Source: Jhaorihella thermophila
Lineage (GTDB): Bacteria; Pseudomonadota; Alphaproteobacteria; Rhodobacterales; Rhodobacteraceae
NCBI RefSeq assembly: GCF_900108275.1
Contig: NZ_FNVD01000017.1
Span: forward strand, 1-49,051
Reading direction: 5' to 3'
Length of the DNA stretch: 49,051 nt
The notes under the pieces are model-generated. The model was not told the DNA's origin, made no database searches, and saw only the letters and a list, made by a program, of their open reading frames with translations. Positions 7,176 to 15,295 of the stretch are shown piece by piece (the stretch's first letter is position 1; each line of letters opens with the position of its first letter). Position numbers and translations under genes: made by a program.

Positions 7176-7547
7176 ATGCCCCATCCCGTAGATGTTCATG
7201 TGGGCAAGCGTGTGCGGCATCGCCGGTGGCTGATCGGCATGACGCAGCAGCAACTTGCCGAAAAGGTCGGCATCAAGTTCCAGCAGATCCAGAAGTACGA
7301 AACCGGCGCGAACCGGATCAGCGCCTCGCGGCTTTGGGACATTGCTGAGGCGCTGGACGTGCCGGTAAGCTTTTTCTTTGAAGGTCTGGAAGAAGCCTCC
7401 AAGCCCGAGGCCGACAAGCCCGCGGTCCCGGCGGACCTGATGGGCGACAAGGAGGCACTGGATCTGGTGCGGTCCTACTATTCCATCCCGGAGAACCAGC
7501 GCCGCCGTCTGTTCGAACTCGCCCGCGTGTTGAGCGACGTCGCCTGA
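7176..7547 (+). CDS. XRE-family helix-turn-helix regulator
   Basis: 123 residues with a TAGGAG site before the ATG. The first 70 residues are a Cro/C1-type helix-turn-helix: VGKRVRHRRWLIGMTQQQLA, then EKVGIKFQQIQKYETGANRI and SASRLWDIAEALDVPVSFFF. A Glu/Pro-rich linker follows, then a short C-terminal helical segment (LDLVRSYYSIPENQRRRLFE). This compact architecture is common and conserved next to housekeeping genes in Rhodobacteraceae. Its targets are unknown; self-control through the palindromes of its promoter is an inference. Confidence 0.92.
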   Translation: MPHPVDVHVGKRVRHRRWLIGMTQQQLAEKVGIKFQQIQKYETGANRISASRLWDIAEALDVPVSFFFEGLEEASKPEADKPAVPADLMGDKEALDLVRSYYSIPENQRRRLFELARVLSDVA

Positions 7548-7569
7548 ACGGGCATGGCCTTTGCCATCC

Positions 7570-7595
7570 GGCCGGACCGCGACGCGCGGTCGGCC
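7570..7595 (+). terminator. Hairpin after the XRE gene
   Basis: GGCCGGACCGC (7570-7580) and GCGGTCGGCC (7586-7595) pair with one bulged base around GACGC, 22 bases past the stop. There is no T run. It may end the XRE transcript before hisN. Confidence 0.4.
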
Positions 7596-7648
7596 CTATC
7601 CGTCTGCGGGGCTTGCATCGTCTCGCGGACAAGGGCTAACCCGTCCGC

Positions 7649-8449
7649 ATGACTGACCCCGAACTCAGCGATCTGGAAGTGGCCCATCTGCTGGCGGACG
7701 CCGCGCGCGCGGCGACGCTGCCTTGGTTCCGCCGCCAGGGCCTGCGGGCCGAGGACAAGGGCTCTGCCGGCTACGACCCCGTGACTGTGGCTGACCGCGC
7801 CGCCGAGCGGGCGATGCGCGACATCCTTGCGCGGCACCGGCCCGACGACGCCATTCTGGGCGAGGAACTGGGCAACACCCAAGGCAGCAGCGGGCGGACC
7901 TGGGTTCTGGATCCCATAGACGGAACGCGCGGCTTCATTTCCGGCACGCCGACGTGGGGCGTCCTGATCGCGCTCGGCACCCCCGAGTGTGTCATTCTCG
8001 GCATCATCGACCAGCCCTATACGGCAGAACGCTTTGTCGGCGCCCCCGGCGTGGCAGCGGTCAGCGGGCCGTTCGGCACCGATCCGCTTGGAACGCGGCG
8101 GGGTTCGACCCTTGCGGACGCGATCCTGTTCAGCACTTTCCCCGAGGTCGGAACGCCGCAGGAGCGCGCGGGATTCGAGGCCGTGGCCGACAAGGTCCGG
8201 CTGACACGGTTCGGCATGGATTGCTATGCCTATGCGCTGGTGGCGGCGGGGCAGGTGGATCTGGTGATCGAGGCCGGTCTGAAGCCCTATGACATCCAGG
8301 CGCCGATCGGCGTGATCGAGGCCGCGGGCGGCATCGTGACCGACTGGCGCGGCGGCCCGGCACTGCAGGGCGGGCGGGTGATCGCGGCGGCGAATCAGAG
8401 GGTCCATGCCGAGGCGCTCGACATCCTGTCGAAGGTGCCTGCGGACTGA
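7649..8449 (+). CDS. hisN: Histidinol-phosphatase, inositol-monophosphatase fold
   Basis: 266 residues. Metal and substrate motifs of the inositol-monophosphatase superfamily are present: GEELG (Glu72, Glu73), WVLDPIDGTRGF with DPIDGT at 88-93, and late KPYDIQAPIGVIEAAGG, whose Asp replaces the usual WD motif. The KPYDIQAP version and the GFISG loop are characteristic of HisN, which removes phosphate from L-histidinol phosphate in histidine synthesis. The other his genes are not in the window, which is normal for these bacteria. Confidence 0.88.
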   Translation: MTDPELSDLEVAHLLADAARAATLPWFRRQGLRAEDKGSAGYDPVTVADRAAERAMRDILARHRPDDAILGEELGNTQGSSGRTWVLDPIDGTRGFISGTPTWGVLIALGTPECVILGIIDQPYTAERFVGAPGVAAVSGPFGTDPLGTRRGSTLADAILFSTFPEVGTPQERAGFEAVADKVRLTRFGMDCYAYALVAAGQVDLVIEAGLKPYDIQAPIGVIEAAGGIVTDWRGGPALQGGRVIAAANQRVHAEALDILSKVPAD

Positions 8450-8505
8450 TCCCGGCTTGTCCGTGTCGCGCCTGCCAGGGGGCCGATCGGCCGCCAGCCG
8501 CCGGC

Positions 8506-10287
8506 CTATAGCGGCCAGAAGAACGGGATCAGCGCGGATGCCAGCACGCCGATGCTGACATTCAGCGGCACGCCCACCCGCATGAAGTCGGTGAACCGAT
8601 AACCGCCGGGGCCATAGACCAGCATGTTGGTCTGGTAACCAATCGGCGTGGCGAAGCTGGCCGAAGCGGCGATCATCACCGCCACCACCAGCGGTCGGGC
8701 GTCGATCCCCAGCCCGCCGGCAAGACCCACGGCGATCGGCGTCATTACCACCGCGACGGCGTTGTTGGATACCATTTCCGTCAGCACCGAGGTCAGGAGA
8801 TAGACCGCCCACAGGATGAAAAACGGCGGCAGGCCGGCGATCAGGGGGGCGATCGTTCCCGCCACGAGGTCGATGCCGCCCGACGACTCGAGCCCGGTCG
8901 CAACCGCCAGCATGGCGAAGATCAGCGCCAGAAGGCGGCCATCGACAAAGGAAAAGGCCTCGTCCGAATCGATGCAGCGGGTCAGGAACACGACCGCCAT
9001 CGCCAGCACCGCAAGCAGCAACAGCGGCGCCACGCCAAGGGCCGCCAGCAGCACGATCCCCGCCATGGCTGCCAAGGCGATCGGCGCGTGGCTGCGGCGA
9101 TAGGCCCGTGCCGAAGGTTTGCTGACGTCCACCATTCCCATGTCGTTCGCCAGACGCTGGATGTCCTCGGGCGCGCCCTCCAGCAGCAGCGTGTCGCCGA
9201 CCTTGACCTCGACATTGTCCAGCTGCCGGCCGATGTTCTGGTCGCGCCGGTGCACGGCCAGGACATAGACCCCATAGCGCCGCCGCAGCCGCAGATCGCC
9301 CAGCCTGCGCCCGACCATGCGGCAGCCCGGCGTGATCAGCACCTCGACGGTGGTGGTTTCCACGGCCGAGATCTGATCGACCCGCTTCAGTTCCTTGTTG
9401 CGTTGCAGGCTGAGCAGTTCCGATATCTGCGACCGCAGCACGACCCGGTCACCCACCTGCAGCCTGACCCCTTGGAGATTGCGGCGCAGCGAGGCATCGC
9501 CGCGGATCACGTCGATCAGCCGCACGCCGGGGCGTTTGAACAGTTGCACGCCGGTGACTTCGCGGCCGATCAGGTTGCTGTCGGGGGGGATCACGGCCTC
9601 GGTAAAGAACTTCTTCTTCGACTTGTCGCCGCCCAGCATCGCCGCCAGGCTGACCCGCTCCGGCAGCAGGCGCGGCGCGATGAAGCGCAGGTAGATCACC
9701 CCCCACAGCACCAGGATCGCCGCCAGCGGCGTGATTTCGAAGATGGTAAAGGGGCGCAGCCCCTGCGCCCGGGCCACACCATCCACCAGAAGGTTGGTGG
9801 AGGTGCCGATCAGCGTCAGCGTGCCGCCCAGGATCGCGGCGTAACTCAGCGGGATCAGCATCTTGCTGGGCGCGATCCCGAGCTTGCGCGACAATTGCAT
9901 GAAGACCGGGATCATCACCACCACAACTGGGGTGTTGTTGACAAAGGCGGATGCCAAAATCACGAACAGCATCAACGCGCCGACGGCCAGGGCGGGCCGC
10001 GTTTCGGCTTGCGCTTCGGCGCGCCGGGTAAACCATTCCAGCGCGCCCGTGCGTACCAGCGCGCCCATGACCACGAACATCGACGCGATCGTCCACGGCG
10101 CCGGGTTGGACAGAACCCGCAGCGCCTCGTCATAGGGCAACAGGCCCAGCGCCAGCATCGCCGCCGCGCCGCCGATGGCGACGACTTCGGCGGGGTATCT
10201 TTCGCGCATGAACAGCGCGAACATCACCAACACCACCGCAAGCGCCGCAATCGCGCCGCCGGTATCGGAAAACTCAATCAGCTGCAT
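8506..10287 (-). CDS. SLC13/DASS-type permease with two RCK_C (TrkA_C) domains
   Basis: 593 residues with a split membrane domain. The N-terminal half (residues 1-210) carries FVNNTPVVVVMIPVF and GTSTNLLV. Two cytoplasmic TrkA_C-like domains follow at about 225-380 (SNLIGREVTGVQLF; GCRMVGRRLGDLRLRRRYGV). The C-terminal half carries SNNAVAVVMTPIA and ATPIGYQTNMLVYGPGGYRF. The paired NNT/TN motifs are those of sodium:anion symporters; with TrkA_C inserts the class includes sulfate and other anion carriers. The substrate cannot be assigned. A paralogue of the same design lies at 35976-37748. Confidence 0.9.
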   Translation of the reverse strand: MQLIEFSDTGGAIAALAVVLVMFALFMRERYPAEVVAIGGAAAMLALGLLPYDEALRVLSNPAPWTIASMFVVMGALVRTGALEWFTRRAEAQAETRPALAVGALMLFVILASAFVNNTPVVVVMIPVFMQLSRKLGIAPSKMLIPLSYAAILGGTLTLIGTSTNLLVDGVARAQGLRPFTIFEITPLAAILVLWGVIYLRFIAPRLLPERVSLAAMLGGDKSKKKFFTEAVIPPDSNLIGREVTGVQLFKRPGVRLIDVIRGDASLRRNLQGVRLQVGDRVVLRSQISELLSLQRNKELKRVDQISAVETTTVEVLITPGCRMVGRRLGDLRLRRRYGVYVLAVHRRDQNIGRQLDNVEVKVGDTLLLEGAPEDIQRLANDMGMVDVSKPSARAYRRSHAPIALAAMAGIVLLAALGVAPLLLLAVLAMAVVFLTRCIDSDEAFSFVDGRLLALIFAMLAVATGLESSGGIDLVAGTIAPLIAGLPPFFILWAVYLLTSVLTEMVSNNAVAVVMTPIAVGLAGGLGIDARPLVVAVMIAASASFATPIGYQTNMLVYGPGGYRFTDFMRVGVPLNVSIGVLASALIPFFWPL

Positions 10288-10431
10288 CGTGTCGTCCGCT
10301 GCTCTGCCGGCGGCTCATCCTGACGGCCTTTGCCTCCGGGGGCAAGTGCCGAAGGATGGCAGTCGAAATCGGCCACGCCGCCAGTGCTTTCGGCCGTGCC
10401 GGACCTTGCCCGGCGCCGCCTGCGTCCAGGA

Positions 10432-11244
10432 TCACGGCGTGGCCTGTTCCAGCCGCCCGCCGAGGCGGATCATGCGGGCGCGTTTCGCCGCACCGGTGCG
10501 GTCATCGGTTTCGACGAAGAGTCCCGACAGCGTAGCCTCGCCCAGCGCCGGCGTGAACCGGCCGCGTATCATGCCGGTCACAAAGCGGCGCATCGGTTCC
10601 TTCTTGTCCATGCCGATGACGGAATCGTAATCGCCGCACATGCCGGCGTCGGTCAGATATCCGGTGCCGCCCCCCAGCACCTGCGCATCGGCCGTGGGCA
10701 CATGGGTATGGGTGCCCACCACCATGCTGGCGCGGCCGTCGCAATAATGCCCCATCGCCATCTTTTCCGACGTCGCCTCGCAATGCATGTCCACGATCAC
10801 CGCCTGCGCCAGCCCGCCGCGCGGATGGGCCTTGAGCACCGGCTCTATCGCCGAAAACGGGTCATCATAGGGCTGTTTCATGAAGACCCGGCCCAGAACC
10901 TGCGCCACCAGCACCTTGCGCCCGCCCGCGGCGTCATACAACCGGTGCCCGCGCCCCGGCGCGCCCTTGGCCAGGTTCAGCGGGCGGATCACGCGCGGCT
11001 CGGTTTCGATGAACTGCAGCATGTCCTTCTGGTCGAAGGCATGATCGCCCAGCGTGACGCAATCGGCCCCCGCATCCAGCAGGGCGCGCGCGTGATCGGC
11101 GCTCAGCCCCATGCCGTTGGTCGCGTTTTCGCCGTTGACCACGACGAAATCCAGCCGCCATTCGTTGCGCAGACGCGGCAGGTTCTCGGTGATGGCCCGG
11201 CGCCCCGCGCGGCCCATCACGTCTCCCAAAAACAGAAGTCTCAT
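10432..11244 (-). CDS. YmdB-like metallophosphoesterase (TIGR00282 family)
   Basis: 270 residues from ATG 11244. All blocks of the YmdB/TIGR00282 phosphodiesterases are present: LFLGDVMGRAG (Asp8), VVVNGENATNG (Glu39, Asn40), TLGDHAFDQKD, VDMHCEATSEK and GTHTHVPTAD. The Bacillus YmdB protein is a 2',3'-cyclic nucleotide phosphodiesterase with a di-metal centre. Where that enzyme has Asn-His in its fourth motif, this one has Asp67-His68. It follows the SLC13 gene's start at 144 bases on the same strand. It may act in nucleotide or RNA turnover; the exact substrate is inferred from the family. Confidence 0.9.
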   Translation of the reverse strand: MRLLFLGDVMGRAGRRAITENLPRLRNEWRLDFVVVNGENATNGMGLSADHARALLDAGADCVTLGDHAFDQKDMLQFIETEPRVIRPLNLAKGAPGRGHRLYDAAGGRKVLVAQVLGRVFMKQPYDDPFSAIEPVLKAHPRGGLAQAVIVDMHCEATSEKMAMGHYCDGRASMVVGTHTHVPTADAQVLGGGTGYLTDAGMCGDYDSVIGMDKKEPMRRFVTGMIRGRFTPALGEATLSGLFVETDDRTGAAKRARMIRLGGRLEQATP

Positions 11245-11551
11245 GCAGGCGGTCCTAGGCGCTGGGGCCGCCAATCTCAAGCCGGAACCGTCCGGTCCGT
11301 GCACTCGTGCAGGGACAATCGCGCAGCGCCAAGGGGCGCCAGACGGCGTGGAACGGTTTGCCGGCGCGATCCTGCGCGGTTGGAAATATGCGCAAATAGT
11401 ATCCAGTGGTGTTGATTTTTTGCTGTTTGTTTCCGGCCTTGATTGCGAATTTCGCCGTTGGCGGCGGCGGGCATCGAATCTCCCCCGATCCGCCGATTTC
11501 GTGCATAATTGCGAAAGGTTTCGCCTCGGTATTGGTTGCAAGGAGTTTTTC
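11245..11551. other. 307-base intergenic region, divergent promoters
   Basis: No coding signal is seen. Near the oxygenase start lie a possible -10 element CATAAT (11504-11509) and the dyad GCGAAA-GG-TTTCGC (11511-11524) just downstream of it. A good AAGGAG site (11540-11545) precedes the oxygenase ATG. No convincing -35 box was found. The rest is GC-rich and featureless to me. Confidence 0.4.
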
Positions 11552-12391
11552 ATGGCTGCCCCTGTTCTTCCGCTGGATCCCGAAACGCTGTCTCTTTCGA
11601 CGGCTGCCGCGCGCGAGGCGGCCGCGCGATGTGCCGAGGACTACCAGTCTCGCTCGCCTTACCCCTATGGCGGCTATGACGATTTCCTGCCCGCCGAGAT
11701 TCTCGACCGCGTCGTGGAGGAACTCGAAACACTGCCGGAACCCGAGGACAGCTTCGACCGCCCGCAAGAGAGGCTCAAGACCTCCTACATCCCCGAACGT
11801 CTGCCCGAATACACGCGGCGGCTGTTCTACGTTCTGAATTCCCGGCCCGTTCTGGCCTTTGTCGAGGAACTGACCGGCATCAAGGGGCTGATCCCCGATC
11901 CCTATTTCGCGGGAGGCGGGGTGCATGTGGTTTCCAATGGCGGGCATCTGGACATCCATGCCGACTTCAATCATCACGCTAAGCTGAACCTGGAACGCCG
12001 GGTCAATCTTCTGATCTACCTCAACCGCGACTGGAAGGAGGAATACGGCGGATCCTTCGAGATCTGGAACGACGACATGACCGCCAAGGTGGACAGCTTC
12101 GTGCCCGTCTTCAACCGCGCCTGCCTGTTCTCGACCAGTTCCTCCAGCTGGCACGGGAACCCCGAGCCGGTGAACCATCCCGAAGGCAAGCCGCGCATGT
12201 CGATCGCGCTGTATTACTACACGGCCACCTGGGACGCGACGCGCAAGTCGCACACGACCCTGTTCCGGCCCCGGCCGGGAACGGTGGACCGGCCCGACCG
12301 GCAGGTGGCGCGGCGCGAGGCGCTGGAGAATGTCCTGCCGCCCTTCATCTACCGGCGCGTGATCGGACGGTTGATGAAGTTGGGGTTCTGA
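11552..12391 (+). CDS. 2-oxoglutarate/Fe(II)-dependent oxygenase
   Basis: 279 residues, with ATG six bases after AAGGAG. The double-stranded beta-helix motif is complete: H136-A-D138 in LDIHADFNHH, distal H201 in SSSWHGNPEPV, and Arg215 in PRMSIALYYY for 2-oxoglutarate. GGSFEIW at 167-173 is typical of prolyl-hydroxylase-like members. The C-terminal extension (residues 235-279, Arg-rich) is not part of the catalytic core. Such proteins hydroxylate small molecules, sugars or peptides; the substrate is unknown. It stands alone between divergent and same-strand neighbours. Confidence 0.88.
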   Translation: MAAPVLPLDPETLSLSTAAAREAAARCAEDYQSRSPYPYGGYDDFLPAEILDRVVEELETLPEPEDSFDRPQERLKTSYIPERLPEYTRRLFYVLNSRPVLAFVEELTGIKGLIPDPYFAGGGVHVVSNGGHLDIHADFNHHAKLNLERRVNLLIYLNRDWKEEYGGSFEIWNDDMTAKVDSFVPVFNRACLFSTSSSSWHGNPEPVNHPEGKPRMSIALYYYTATWDATRKSHTTLFRPRPGTVDRPDRQVARREALENVLPPFIYRRVIGRLMKLGF

Positions 12392-12542
12392 CGACCCCTT
12401 GCGGATGGCCGTGCGGGACGGGGACCGATGACATTTTCGGCATCGGGGGGCGGCGGCGCTCGGCCTGCGAGGCTTGGATGTGGTAGCCTGACGGGTATCG
12501 GTCCTTGTCCATGGCCAAGACAGGAGAGAAAGAGAGCAAGCC

Positions 12543-13199
12543 TTGCCGGATCAAGTTCCGCGATCACGGGCGATTGTCATTGTCGGCATCGTCCTTCTGC
12601 TCGGCGTCCTGGCCGGCGGGACGATACATGCGATCGGCCAGGGTATCCTGTCGGGGCCGGAGGAGATGGCCGACTGGGTGCGCGGCTTCGGGCCCTGGGC
12701 GCCTGCGCTTCTGGTCCTTCTGATGGTGGCGCACAGCTTTGCCCCCGTCCCCGGCGAATTGCTCGCGCTGGCTGCGGGCACGGTGTTCGGTCCCGTGGAG
12801 GGGGCGGCGCTGATCTGGATCGGGGCGATGATCGGGGCAGTTATGTCATTCTGGCTGGCGCGCTGGCTGGGGCGGGATTTCGTGGCCAGCCGATTGCCGG
12901 AACGCCAGCTTGCGCAACTGGAGGCGTGGAGCCGCGACTGGGGCGCGCTCACCCTGCTGAGTTGCCGGTTGATGCCGGTGATCGCGTTCAATCTGATCAA
13001 TTATGCCGCCGGGCTGATGCCGGTGCGCTTCTGGACCTTTCTCTGGACCACGGCTATCGGGATTCTGCCGTTCACGCTGTTGATGACCTGGTTGGGCGCG
13101 CGCATAATGGAATTGTCCTGGCCGACGATCCTGGCGATGTCGGGGGCCGCGATTGCCCTGACTTGGTGGGGATATTGCCTGTCGCGGCGGAAGCGATGA
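12543..13199 (+). CDS. TVP38/TMEM64 (DedA-like) membrane protein
   Basis: 218 residues from a TTG at 12543, since no in-frame ATG or GTG lies close by; the start is therefore uncertain. About five to six hydrophobic segments are seen (IVIVGIVLLLGVLAGGTIHA; APALLVLLMVAHSFAPVPGE). The family block is APVPGELLALAAGTVFGP, followed by GAMIGAVMSFWLARWLGRDF and the NLINYAAGLMPVRFWTF loop. VTT-domain proteins are linked to lipid scrambling and envelope maintenance. The gene is convergent with fthC, ending six bases from it. Confidence 0.88.
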   Translation: MPDQVPRSRAIVIVGIVLLLGVLAGGTIHAIGQGILSGPEEMADWVRGFGPWAPALLVLLMVAHSFAPVPGELLALAAGTVFGPVEGAALIWIGAMIGAVMSFWLARWLGRDFVASRLPERQLAQLEAWSRDWGALTLLSCRLMPVIAFNLINYAAGLMPVRFWTFLWTTAIGILPFTLLMTWLGARIMELSWPTILAMSGAAIALTWWGYCLSRRKR

Positions 13200-13205
13200 T
13201 CGCGG

Positions 13206-13769
13206 TTAGCGGGAAATGCCGATGACGCGGGTTTCGGTCACCACCATGTCCAACGGCTGATCGGTGGGCTCAAGCGGCAGGTTCTCGGCCTCCTGCGCAT
13301 CATAGGCAAAGCCGATTGCGAGCGTGGCCCGTTTCGCGCGGAGCATCTCCAGCGTGCGGTCGTAGAATCCGCCGCCATAGCCCAGCCTCCCCCCGCGCGG
13401 ATCAAAGGCCACAAGCGGCACGATCAAGATCTCGGGTTCGAAAAAGTCATCTGCCAGCGGCACCCTCGCGCCGAACGGCCCGTCGCGCATGGGCATGTCC
13501 GGCTCCCACCGGCTGAACTTCAGCGGCTGACCAGCGCCGATGATGACCGGCACGCCCACCGGGCCGTGGGCGGCGGCCTCGGCCATGGCGGGCAAGGGGT
13601 CGATCTCGGTGCGGATCGGCATGTAGCCGGCCAGCGGCACGCCGCGATAGCCGGCCAGTACTTCGGACAGCCGCCCGGCGGTGCCCGGTCCGGCGGCCTC
13701 GTGCGCGGCCTTGCGGCGGGCGAATGCGGCCTTGCGCGCCGCGGCCTTGATCTCGGCAAGATCAGTCAC
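13206..13769 (-). CDS. 5-formyltetrahydrofolate cyclo-ligase
   Basis: 187 residues from GTG 13769. Family blocks are clear: AARKAAFARRKA at the N-terminus, LAGYMPIRTEIDPLP, and near residue 135 the nucleotide-binding loop GGRLGYGGGFYDRTLE. The enzyme converts 5-formyl-THF to 5,10-methenyl-THF with ATP, recycling a storage or inhibitory folate. The GTG overlaps the TGA of mgtE in a GTGA arrangement, so translation is likely coupled to the upstream magnesium transporter. The enzyme is Mg-ATP dependent, but a functional link is only a guess. Confidence 0.93.
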   Translation of the reverse strand: MTDLAEIKAAARKAAFARRKAAHEAAGPGTAGRLSEVLAGYRGVPLAGYMPIRTEIDPLPAMAEAAAHGPVGVPVIIGAGQPLKFSRWEPDMPMRDGPFGARVPLADDFFEPEILIVPLVAFDPRGGRLGYGGGFYDRTLEMLRAKRATLAIGFAYDAQEAENLPLEPTDQPLDMVVTETRVIGISR

Positions 13770-15157
13770 AACAGGATCCACCCCGCCAGCCCGAGGAACA
13801 GGAAAAAGCCCACCACGTCGGTCACGGTCGTCACGAACGGCCCCGAGGCCAGCGCGGGGTCGATGCCGATCCGGTCCAGCAGCATCGGAATGCCGAACCC
13901 GCCCAGCGCGGCCGCTACCAGAGTCAGCAGCATCGCCACGCCGATTACCGCGCCCAGCATCGGCACGCCGAACCAGAACGCCGCGACCAGCGCCATCGTC
14001 ACCCCGAACAGCAGCCCGTTCAGGGCGCCGACCGAGATTTCCCGCCACAGCACCCGCAGGGCGTTTTGCGACGTGAGGTCGCGGGTGGCGATGGCGCGCA
14101 CCGTCACCGTCATGGTCTGGGTGCCCGCATTGCCGCCCATCGAGGCGACGATTGGCATCAGCACCGCCAGCGCGACCATCTGGTCGATCGTCGCGGAGAA
14201 ATAGTCGATCACCAGCGACGCCAGGATCGCCGTCAGCAGGTTCACGAACAGCCAGGTCGCCCGGCCCTGGACGGCCTCGAAGATCGTGTCCGACAGGCTG
14301 GAATCCTCGGCCACGCCGGCCATGCGCAGGATGTCTTCCTCGTGCTCTTCATCCAGCACGGTCATCGCGTCGTCGATGGTGATCTGGCCGATCAGGCGGC
14401 CTTCTCCGTCGACAACCGGGGCCGAGATCAGGTGATACTGGTTGAAGGCATAGGCGACGTCTTCCTCGTCCTGATCCACGGGGATGACCTGGAACACCTC
14501 TTCGGTGATGTCCTTCAGCGGGACGTCCCGGCGCGAACTCATCAGCCGGCCCAGTGTCACGCTGCCCACCGGGTGCAGGCGCGGATCCACCAGAAAGACG
14601 TGATAGAACTGTTCTGGCAGTTCCTCGGCATTGCGCAGATAGTCGATCGCATCGCCCACGGTCCAGTGCTCGGGCGCCATGACGACCTCGCGCTGCATGA
14701 GGCGACCGGCGGAGCCTTCGGGATAGGCCAGCGCCTGTTCCACCGCGACCCGGTCGGCATCCTCCAGCGCGCCAAGGATCGCCTCCTGTTGCGGCTCTTC
14801 GAGATCCTCCAGCAGGTCCACGACATCGTCGCTTTCCAGCTCCCGCACGGCTTCGGCCAGCACCTGCGGGTTGAGGATCTCGATCACGTCCTCGCGGACG
14901 CCTTCGTCAAGTTCCGACAGGATGTCGCCGTCGAACTCGGGGCCGTAGAGCTGGATCAGCGCGTCGCGGTCGTCGGCGTCGATCTGTTCCAGAAGGTCGG
15001 CGATGTCGGCCGCGTGCAGCGGCTCCATCAGGGCGACCAGCGCCTCGCGGTCGCCGCGTTCGACGGCATCAAGGATCGCCGCGACCGCCTTGCGGTCGAG
15101 CTCGTAAGCGTCGTCTCGGTGCGGCTCGTGTTCGAACTGCTTGCTGTCCGTCTCCAT
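13766..15157 (-). CDS. mgtE: Magnesium transporter MgtE
   Basis: 463 residues from ATG 15157. The acidic N-domain (AADIADLLEQIDADDRDALI) occupies roughly residues 30-150, two CBS domains run to about 275, and five membrane helices follow. The pore signature is intact: VLMPIVASMGGNAGTQTMTV. MgtE is a homodimeric Mg2+ channel gated by Mg2+ bound between the N, CBS and plug regions. The gene is divergent from guaD across 138 bases, and its stop overlaps the fthC start by four bases. Confidence 0.96.
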   Translation of the reverse strand: METDSKQFEHEPHRDDAYELDRKAVAAILDAVERGDREALVALMEPLHAADIADLLEQIDADDRDALIQLYGPEFDGDILSELDEGVREDVIEILNPQVLAEAVRELESDDVVDLLEDLEEPQQEAILGALEDADRVAVEQALAYPEGSAGRLMQREVVMAPEHWTVGDAIDYLRNAEELPEQFYHVFLVDPRLHPVGSVTLGRLMSSRRDVPLKDITEEVFQVIPVDQDEEDVAYAFNQYHLISAPVVDGEGRLIGQITIDDAMTVLDEEHEEDILRMAGVAEDSSLSDTIFEAVQGRATWLFVNLLTAILASLVIDYFSATIDQMVALAVLMPIVASMGGNAGTQTMTVTVRAIATRDLTSQNALRVLWREISVGALNGLLFGVTMALVAAFWFGVPMLGAVIGVAMLLTLVAAALGGFGIPMLLDRIGIDPALASGPFVTTVTDVVGFFLFLGLAGWILL

Positions 15158-15295
15158 GATCCGCCCCCTGAATTGTCGATTGCGGGCATATAGAAGAAGG
15201 TAATGGAGAAAAACAATGAAAATGGTTCGATTTACCGCGGCCACCGGCGCGGCTAATGTGCCCGGCGGGCTCCACGGCACAGAGACACCAAGGCC

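Noticed and set aside
15158-15295. Mg2+-responsive riboswitch in the mgtE leader
   Set aside because: The 138-base divergent region is too short to hold both an M-box and two promoters, and I see no matching conserved core.
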